Of a stretch of 28,433 nt of DNA, positions 22,557 through 28,433 are shown one piece after another. The stretch is from UBA3478 sp036782715 (lineage in GTDB: Bacteria; Bacteroidota; Bacteroidia; Flavobacteriales; Flavobacteriaceae): contig DAIPYN010000021.1 in NCBI GenBank assembly GCA_036782715.1, positions 1-28,433 of the forward strand, given 5' to 3'. The notes under the pieces are model-generated. The model made no database searches and was not told the origin of the DNA. It saw nothing but the letters and a program-made list of their open reading frames with translations. The translations under genes were made by a program, and so were the position numbers. The first letter of the stretch is position 1. Each line of letters begins with the position of its first letter.

Positions 22557-22934
22557 ATGGCTCGATTTCAAGATAGCGCTTTAGCCCTTTTACGTATTGT
22601 ATTTTCATTACTTATGATGACTCATGGTTGGTCAAAATTTGAGCGTATTCTTGAAGGGAATTTAAGTTTCGGGGACCCTTTAGGGTTAGGTAGTGCGCTA
22701 TCCCTTTACCTGGTAACTTTTGCAGAACTAGCAGCTCCTATTTTTATCATTGTTGGTTTTAAAACCCGTATTATGGCGCTGATTACCTCTTTTACTATGG
22801 CCGTTGCTGCATTTATTACGCATGGTCCTGATCCATTAGCAAAGAAGGAGATGGCACTACTTTATTTAGTCGGATTTATATGTGTTGCCTTAATGGGGGC
22901 AGGGAGGTATTCATTAGACCAGCGTACTAGATAA
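22557..22934 (+). CDS. DoxX family membrane protein
   Basis: Inner-membrane protein of 125 residues with four predicted membrane segments, including SALALLRIVFSLLMMTHGWSK-type segment 1 with the family's conserved HG, LYLVTFAELAAPIFIIVG as segment 2 and the C-terminal GAGRYSLD. DoxX is a large family of quinone-linked or redox-associated membrane proteins without a uniform role. It stands alone, divergent from the small lipoprotein gene and separated by two bases from the convergent CDF gene. Function cannot be refined from context. Confidence 0.88.
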   Translation: MARFQDSALALLRIVFSLLMMTHGWSKFERILEGNLSFGDPLGLGSALSLYLVTFAELAAPIFIIVGFKTRIMALITSFTMAVAAFITHGPDPLAKKEMALLYLVGFICVALMGAGRYSLDQRTR

Positions 22935-22936
22935 AC

Positions 22937-23833
22937 CTAGTCTTGAACAATCAGATCCTTTTCGTCACTGCGATTATATTCGGGTTGAATGGTAACATGG
23001 TTGATCTTGAACTGTTGCCAAAGAAGTTGTTCGATCTGTAATTGTAGTTCTTGAAATTTTAGTAGACTTAAATTTTCGTTGAGGTCAAGATGTGCCTCAA
23101 GGTGAATTTCGGTATCATTTAGCTTCCAGATATGGATATGATGCAGTCGTGTATTGGGGTGTAATTTCTCGACAGTAGAAACAACCTCATCAAGACTAAT
23201 TTCAACAGGGGTGTACAGCATTAAAATTTGGATCGATTCTTTCAATAAATCATATCCGATATAAATGAGATAGATAGAAATTAAAATCCCTAATAAAGGA
23301 TCAACCCAGTACACCTCAAAGTAGTAAATAGTAATACCACCAACTAAAACAATCACACTGGCCATTAGATCTGACAAGAGATGAATGTATGCGGATTTCA
23401 GATTAATGTTGTTTTCAGTTTGCTTGTGCAATAAAAACACACTCAGACCATTTCCTGCTATGGCAATTAGAGATAGTAGAATAACGGTTTTTTCTTCAAC
23501 GGGTTGAGGATCTAATAATCGCTGAATCGATTCGATAATGAGCCAAAGCGAGAGTAGTACTAGAGAAATTGAATTGATGAATGCAGCAATAATTTCAGCT
23601 CGCTTGTAGCCAAATGTTTTATCAGAAGTTGCTCGTTTTTTCGCTAATCGGTTGGCGGTGTAGCTCACCACCAATGAAATCACATCACTGAAATTATGGG
23701 CGGCATCGGTAAGTAACGCGATACTTCCAGACAGAATACCACCGATGACCTGAGATGCAGTAATACCTAGGTTTAATAAAATGGTTAATCCTAGTTTTTT
23801 TGACGAAGTGTGATGACTGTGGTCGTGGCTCAT
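22937..23833 (-). CDS. Cation diffusion facilitator (Zn2+/Co2+/Cd2+ exporter)
   Basis: Inner-membrane metal/H+ antiporter of 298 residues that should export divalent metals, mainly zinc. A His-rich N-terminus (HDHSHH, residues 3-8) precedes six membrane segments. The transport-site motifs are LLTDAAHNFSD in segment 2 and HLLSDLMASV in segment 5. The cytoplasmic C-terminal domain has LHHIHIWKLNDTEIHLEAHL. This is CzcD/ZitB-like and complete. It is the last gene of a probable minus-strand run, 22 bases after sua5; the link between them is positional. No metal-responsive regulator is visible. Confidence 0.92.
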   Translation of the reverse strand: MSHDHSHHTSSKKLGLTILLNLGITASQVIGGILSGSIALLTDAAHNFSDVISLVVSYTANRLAKKRATSDKTFGYKRAEIIAAFINSISLVLLSLWLIIESIQRLLDPQPVEEKTVILLSLIAIAGNGLSVFLLHKQTENNINLKSAYIHLLSDLMASVIVLVGGITIYYFEVYWVDPLLGILISIYLIYIGYDLLKESIQILMLYTPVEISLDEVVSTVEKLHPNTRLHHIHIWKLNDTEIHLEAHLDLNENLSLLKFQELQLQIEQLLWQQFKINHVTIQPEYNRSDEKDLIVQD

Positions 23834-23855
23834 TTCAAAATGAAGTTAAGAAATC

Positions 23856-24824
23856 TTAGTCTTCGCTTGAGGCTCTGGTGATTTTATCGTTTAAGGTTCT
23901 ACCCAATCCGATATTCTCGAAACGCTCAATGACCAAATAGTCTAGGTTCTGTTTATCTAATTGATGAAATGCGGCATAGAGCTTTTCGGCTATTTCATTC
24001 AGGTCTCCTCCTTTTGAAAGCGCTATGGTCTGCGCGGCAAGTTGATGTGGTTTCGTATGAGCCGGATAGATGACACCAATTTTATTCTTACTCCCGAATT
24101 CTTCTAAGTGCTTCTCGATAGAATCGACAATTCTCAATGGGGTATTCGGCGCATAATGCCTTTTGATCATTCCCGGAGCGACAATCGATTCTTCAGCATT
24201 TGATCGCTGCTGCAATAGATAAGTTTCGGGTAAAACTTCTTGTAAAGACTCTAATGAGATGGTTCCTTGTCTATAAACCACTGGTCTACCATGATCCTCG
24301 AATCCAACAATGGTAGACTCTAACCCTAATTTACATTCACCACCATCAATAATAGATACATCAGCGCCCAAACTATCAAGAACATGAGAAGGCTTAGTAG
24401 GACTGATATGTTTGAACCGATTCGCACTTGGCGCAACCAAAGGAAAGTCTAGTTTCTTCAACAAATCTTGAGCAATCGGATGACTAGGCATTCGAATCGC
24501 CACAGTTGGCTTACTTGCCGTGATTCGATCTGAGACGCTATTTTTCTTGGGTAGTAAAAGGGTTAGTGGACCAGGCCAGAATTTGTCGGCCAATATTTTT
24601 GCGTTTTTAGGAAAGGATGAAACTAGATCATCCAATCTCTTATAATCGGCGATATGTACAATTAAAGGATTATAGCTCGGCCTACCCTTGGTCTCAAAAA
24701 CACGTGAAACTGCTGTTTCAGAAAAAGCATTAGCCGCCAACCCGTAAACCGTTTCGGTGGGTATAGCAACTACTTTATCTCCCTTTAGAAAGTCTACCGC
24801 TTCCTCTATTGAAACTAATTTCAT
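23856..24824 (-). CDS. sua5: L-threonylcarbamoyladenylate synthase (Sua5 type)
   Basis: Cytoplasmic enzyme that makes threonylcarbamoyl-AMP from threonine, bicarbonate and ATP for the t6A37 modification of ANN-decoding tRNAs. The 322-residue protein has the YrdC domain first (AIPTETVYGLAANA, ETKGRPSYNPLIVHI, RMPSHP, APSANRF) and then the linker APGMIKRHYAP and a C-terminal Sua5 domain. That makes it the long Sua5 form and not the short YrdC/TsaC. The ATG at 24824 directly follows a TATCTTTG box, implying its own promoter with a very short or absent leader, although it lies 17 bases after the thiolase gene. Confidence 0.93.
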   Translation of the reverse strand: MKLVSIEEAVDFLKGDKVVAIPTETVYGLAANAFSETAVSRVFETKGRPSYNPLIVHIADYKRLDDLVSSFPKNAKILADKFWPGPLTLLLPKKNSVSDRITASKPTVAIRMPSHPIAQDLLKKLDFPLVAPSANRFKHISPTKPSHVLDSLGADVSIIDGGECKLGLESTIVGFEDHGRPVVYRQGTISLESLQEVLPETYLLQQRSNAEESIVAPGMIKRHYAPNTPLRIVDSIEKHLEEFGSKNKIGVIYPAHTKPHQLAAQTIALSKGGDLNEIAEKLYAAFHQLDKQNLDYLVIERFENIGLGRTLNDKITRASSED

Positions 24825-24829
24825 GTGCG

Positions 24830-24837
24830 CAAAGATA
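24830..24837 (-). promoter_or_regulatory. Bacteroidota-type -7 box (TATCTTTG) immediately before sua5
   Basis: On the minus strand TATCTTTG matches TAnnTTTG exactly and ends only five bases before the sua5 ATG. If used, the transcript would start at or near the start codon. It sits in the 17-base gap after the thiolase stop, so any -33 element would be inside the thiolase gene. Confidence 0.4.
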
Positions 24838-24841
24838 GGTG

Positions 24842-26001
24842 CTATAGTGCTTCGACAAGCATAGCCGACGCACCTCCACCTCCGTTACAAATCGCCGCGA
24901 TTCCATATTTCATATTGCGAGCCCTTAAGGCATGTACAAGGGTTACAACTATACGTGTACCTGAACAACCGATAGGATGCCCTAATGATACTGCACCACC
25001 ATTGACATTAATTTTATCTAACCCTACGTTTAATGCTTCAGCGAATGCAAGAGGAACCATAGCGAAGGCCTCGTTGATTTCAAAAAGATCAACTTCTTCT
25101 ATAGCAACATCAGTTGTCTTCAATAAAGCTTTAGTAGCGTCAATCGGAGCTAGTGTAAACCTAGCAGGTGAAAGAGCGGTTTCGCTGTAGCCAATAATCT
25201 TAGCAATAGGCTTAGACGAAATTGTTTCAAGTCCTTCACTATTTGCCAGTAGAATAGCTGCGGCACCATCATTAATCGTTGAAGCATTCGCTGCGGTAAT
25301 CGTTCCGTCAGGGTCAAAAGCCGGTTTTAGCTGTGATACCTTATCAAAATTTACTCTAAAGCACTCCTCATCTTTATCAATATGAACCACTCCTTTTTTG
25401 CTGTTAATCGATATGGGGCAGACTTCATTCCTAAATGAGTTCTCTTGCCAGGCCTTTTGAGCACGCTTATATGAGGCTACACTATACTGATCTTGAGCTT
25501 CTCGGCTTATCCCTTTTTCTTTGCAAACTTTTTCGGCTAAAACTCCCATGGCAACCCCTTCGGTAGCATCGGTAAGCCCATCATAGGCAAGGCCGTCAAT
25601 GAGTTTTTGATCTCCAAATTTAACACCCCAACGAGCTGCCCGATCATAGTAGGGAATGTTTGACATGCTCTCAGTTCCACCTGCTACCACCAATTTTCTT
25701 TGGTTCAATTGTAGTGTTTGTGTCGCGAGTATGATTGATTTTAAACCAGAGGCACAAACCTTATTAATAGTGGTGGCAGGTGATTTTTCAGAAATGCCCG
25801 CTTTTAGAGCAGCTTGTCGGGCTGGGGCTTGACCAACACCTGCAGCGCAAACATTTCCCAAGAAAGTTTCCTCTATATCTCGTCCTGAAACACCAGCCGA
25901 TTGAAGAGTTGCTTTGATGGCTTCTGAGGCCAGATCAGCTGCTGTAAGTGAAGCTAGTTCTGATCCAAAACTTGTTATAGGCGTTCGCTTTGCGGCTAAT
26001 A
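24842..26001 (-). CDS. atoB: Acetyl-CoA C-acetyltransferase (thiolase), 5' end in assembly gap
   Basis: Cytoplasmic thiolase cleaving acetoacetyl-CoA with CoA to two acetyl-CoA, or the reverse. The visible 385 residues begin LAAKRTPITSFG, which in this family lies about 5-8 residues after the start, so the start codon is inside the N run. Catalytic residues are present: the nucleophilic Cys in NKVCASGLKS, the His in GGAVSLGHPIGCSG, and the Cys in AICNGGGGASA near the C-terminus. A reading from an internal TTG at 25861 would be wrong: 46 in-frame codons of clear thiolase sequence lie upstream of it. Placement after acetoacetyl-CoA synthetase supports acetoacetate breakdown. Confidence 0.92.
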
Positions 26002-26101
26002 NNNNNNNNNNNNNNNNNNNNNNNNNNNNNNNNNNNNNNNNNNNNNNNNNNNNNNNNNNNNNNNNNNNNNNNNNNNNNNNNNNNNNNNNNNNNNNNNNNN
26101 N
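26002..26101. other. Assembly gap (100 N)
   Basis: A run of exactly 100 N, the conventional placeholder for a gap of unknown size. It removes the C-terminus of the acetoacetyl-CoA synthetase and the first residues of the thiolase. Confidence 0.99.
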
Positions 26102-27717
26102 GTTTTAACGAAAAGTAATAGTTCGTCCTGGCCTTTGTGGTTGAAGTGAAGAACTAGACTGTCTTCTACACCTTCTAATTGCTTTAGACTTTGATCAATT
26201 TCTGCTGTGCCGATACGAACCCCGTGTCTATTGAGTGTAGCATCAGATCTGCCATAAATGATGAAACTACCTTGAGCAGTCTCCTCTGCCCAATCCCCAT
26301 GTTTCCAAATATTCTCGTACTCGGTGTAATAACTGCTGAGATATTTAGAATGCTTAGAGTCATTCCAAAAATATAGGGGCATAGAGATTAGTGGAGTAGT
26401 TAGCACGAGCTCCCCAGGAGTATTAATTATTTTTTCGCCTTTCTCATCAAAGATTTCTACGGCGGCTCCAAGGAGTTTGCATTGTAATTCTCCAGGCTTT
26501 GATTCTGATCCGGGCAGGCCTCCGAGAAAGGCAGAACAAACGTCTGTTCCTCCACTCAGCGAGATGATATGGGTGTTTGGGAATCGCTGTTTTAAAGCGG
26601 CTGCAACCTCTTTATGTAAAACAGATCCTGTGGCCCCGATACTTTTCAGCTGAGGCTGATGCGCTGAGTTACTAAGCTTCGAGGATTTTGATAATAAGTG
26701 GCTGTAATACACTGACCCGTGACCAAAGTGATTGACCTCAAATTCACGAGCGAATTCCCATAATCGATCAGGGTTGGGGTAGAATGAATCTCCGTGATAT
26801 AGGCATAAGGTTGCACCGAGAAGTAGTGAGCCTAGACTGTAATTGTACATCATCCATCCGGTTGTGCTGTACCAGAAATAACGGTCGCCACTTTGTACGT
26901 CTTGATGCAATCCTAGAGCTTTGCAATGCTCCAGAATCATTCCGCCGGTGCGATGCGTTATAGCTTTAGGTTTGCCTGTGGTGCCTGAAGAAAATAAGAT
27001 CCAGATGGGATGGTCAAATGCTACTTTTTCAAAGCTTAGTTGATCTAATTCGTAAGACTCTTCTGTAAAATCGAGATCGAGTACCATCGAATGTTCAATA
27101 CTAGGAATTTTCTCTTCTAATTTTCGAAGAACCTCTGATCGATCAAAATACTTGCCTCGAAAGGTATAGCCCGTATGGGCAACCAATAGTTTGGGTTCGA
27201 TGAGTTCAAATCGATCTTGAACAGCCTTATCTCCAAATTCTGGTGGACAGCTGGCCCAAATCGCACCTAAAGCATTGGCAGCTAAAAAGGCGGCAACGGT
27301 ATCGGGCCGATTAAGTACATAACCCGCTACTCGATCTCCTTTCTTAAGTCCAAATTGCTCGAAGCTGTTTTTATAGTGGAGAACCTTTGCAAGAAGTAAG
27401 GGCCAACTCACCGAAAGGGAATTACCTTCTTCGTCAGAGTAATGAATCGCAATACCATTTGGTCTAAAGTGTTTAAAGACCTCGTAGGTATAACTTAAAG
27501 TTGCTCCAGTGAACCATTGAGTATCGATGAGGTGGCTTCCTATTTCTAGGGCTCTCTGAGGTTTATCAAAAAAATTTATTTCGAAAAATTCAGCAAGAAA
27601 TTGCCAGAATTCTGACAGGTTATTCACGCTGTACTGGTGCAGCTCCGCATAAGTTTTGAACTCTTTCTGGAGTTGCTTCTCTAGTTTGTTTTGAAACGAT
27701 TGTAAGCGTGTTTTCAT
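26102..27717 (-). CDS. Acetoacetate-CoA ligase (acetoacetyl-CoA synthetase), 3' end in assembly gap
   Basis: Cytoplasmic acyl-adenylate-forming enzyme activating acetoacetate to acetoacetyl-CoA with ATP. The visible 538 residues contain the N-terminal FWQFLAEFFEI typical of this subfamily, the P-loop LFSSGTTGKPKAITH (241-255), the STTGWMMYNY segment, SLSGGTDVCSAF, GELVLTTP and the hinge region YGRSDATLNRHGVRIGTAEI. The C-terminal subdomain with its catalytic Lys, about 85-100 residues by family length (about 650), falls in the N run. The ATG at 27717 is preferred over a TTG at 27747. Followed by thiolase, it forms a two-step route from acetoacetate to acetyl-CoA. It is divergent from the cytochrome gene. 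Confidence 0.9.
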
Positions 27718-27803
27718 AGCTCGTTTTCTACCAATTAATTTACCCAAATTTTGTTGAGTTACCTAGGTTGCAAATCATCTATGTTGAATTAAATACTATT
27801 GTG

Positions 27804-27811
27804 TACTTTTC
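27804..27811 (+). promoter_or_regulatory. Weak -7 box candidate before the cytochrome gene
   Basis: TACTTTTC differs at one position from TAnnTTTG, lies 26 bases before the ATG at 27838, and has a TTG at 27784-27786, 17 bases upstream. Suggestive only. Confidence 0.25.
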
Positions 27812-27837
27812 TTGTAACAACCACAACTAGATACCGA

Positions 27838-28433
27838 ATGAGTATAAACCAACCTGATTTTAAAGAAGTTCTAGGGCAAATTTCTCGGTTAATTGCTGTC
27901 ACAACCACTGTATTGTTACTCATGGTTGCTGTTATTTTTATTGGGGTTTTGGCCTCTGGCCCTAGAGAAGATTGGCATAGCTTATATGTAGAATCTCCTG
28001 ATGTCATTTTGAGCGAAAAGATGACCTTAGAAAATGCTGTTGAATATCAATCTCAGGATATACGGTACGGATATGAATTAATCACCAACACCGATCAGCT
28101 TATTGGTATGGCCGTTGATGATGAGTCAATGCGATATACGGGTAATGTTTTGAGGTGCTCGAGTTGCCATCTTCAAGGCGGTACCCAGTCTTATGGAATC
28201 GCTCTAGTAGGTGTTACCGATCGATTTCCTCAATTTAGAGGGCGAGAGAATAAGGAAGGTACCTTGTCTGAACGTATTAACGGGTGTATGACCCGAAGTA
28301 TGAATGGTATACAACTTCCAGAGGACGGAAAAGAAATGAAATCGATGCTCGCCTACATTTCTTGGTTAGATGATTATTTCGGAGAAGATGCTTCTTCGAT
28401 TTCTCCAGGTTTAAAGCCTATTGAATTGCCTAA
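27838..28433 (+). CDS. Membrane-anchored TsdA-like c-type cytochrome (3' end beyond window)
   Basis: Partial protein, 198 residues visible, no stop before the edge. An N-terminal membrane segment lies at about 18-39, with no evident cleavage site, so the enzyme is probably anchored with its haem domain in the periplasm. The haem c site is CSSCH (107-111), followed by LQGGT, the RFPQFRGR stretch, RINGCMTRSMNG (146-157) and EMKSMLAYISWL. This order matches thiosulfate dehydrogenase TsdA and its diheme relatives, in which the Cys of the NGC segment (here C150) can be the distal ligand of haem 1. The second haem domain would be past the edge. The reaction could be thiosulfate oxidation to tetrathionate or the reverse. 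Confidence 0.8.
   Translation, partial: MSINQPDFKEVLGQISRLIAVTTTVLLLMVAVIFIGVLASGPREDWHSLYVESPDVILSEKMTLENAVEYQSQDIRYGYELITNTDQLIGMAVDDESMRYTGNVLRCSSCHLQGGTQSYGIALVGVTDRFPQFRGRENKEGTLSERINGCMTRSMNGIQLPEDGKEMKSMLAYISWLDDYFGEDASSISPGLKPIELP

Noticed and set aside
24825..25190. 121-codon plus-strand frame opposite the thiolase
   Set aside because: Low-complexity Ala/Thr/Ser-rich translation typical of the complement of a real gene; the thiolase on the other strand is unambiguous.
1..28433. Defence island, prophage, integrative element or CRISPR
   Set aside because: No integrase, transposase, restriction, toxin-antitoxin, phage or repeat-spacer signal was seen, and codon use and spacing look uniform.

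Overview
The window looks like chromosomal DNA from a member of the Bacteroidota, most likely a marine member of the Flavobacteriales. This is inferred from gene content (CtlX-type hydrolase beside an amidinotransferase, catalytic-domain-only AMP nucleosidase, DUF456, flavobacterial-type small lipoproteins), from the absence of Shine-Dalgarno sequences before starts, and from a few TAnnTTTG-type -7 boxes. The DNA is moderately AT-rich and densely packed: there is no gene-free stretch above 300 bases. I saw no rRNA, tRNA, CRISPR array, insertion sequence, integrase or phage gene. One run of exactly 100 N (26002-26101) is an assembly gap that cuts two genes.

Layout. 22-2296 (+): DUF456 membrane protein, gluconokinase and GntP gluconate permease in an overlapping operon. 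2293-3526 (-): a membrane protein, a DUF488 protein and a secreted DUF4440 protein. 3558-4883 (+): a secreted M24-family peptidase. 4874-6722 (-): two arginine-deiminase-fold enzymes in tandem (amidinotransferase-like, then CtlX). 6801-9468 (+): a sterol-desaturase-family protein overlapping a DASS (SLC13) carboxylate transporter. 9613-11238 (-): AMP nucleosidase and a second sterol-desaturase-family protein. 11279-14720 (+): an NRAMP-like transporter and the 5-oxoprolinase genes pxpA, pxpB and pxpC, all overlapping. 14705-16762 (-): a secreted penicillin-acylase-family N-terminal-nucleophile hydrolase. 16789-17840 (+): pterin-4a-carbinolamine dehydratase and a short-chain dehydrogenase. 17837-20277 (-): a Ktr/Trk potassium uptake pair. 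20354-22507 (-): a 51-residue lipoprotein, a Cys/Met-metabolism PLP enzyme and another lipoprotein. 22557-22934 (+): DoxX. 22937-27717 (-): acetoacetyl-CoA synthetase, (gap), thiolase, Sua5 and a CDF metal exporter. 27838-end (+): a membrane-anchored TsdA-like cytochrome c, cut by the window edge.

How it fits together. Most genes serve uptake and breakdown of small organic compounds: gluconate to 6-phosphogluconate; 5-oxoproline to glutamate; acetoacetate to acetoacetyl-CoA to acetyl-CoA; arginine or citrulline-like guanidino/ureido compounds; di- or tricarboxylate import; secreted peptide and amide cleavage. The rest are K+ and metal homeostasis, tRNA modification and nucleotide salvage.

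I found no defence system or clearly new multi-gene system. The most interesting signals are: an NRAMP-fold transporter in the 5-oxoprolinase operon that has lost the canonical metal-binding motifs; a perfect inverted repeat with 14-bp arms covering the start codon of the PLP enzyme; an unlisted 51-residue lipoprotein; a TsdA-like cytochrome kept on a membrane anchor; and convergent gene pairs that overlap at their 3' ends.
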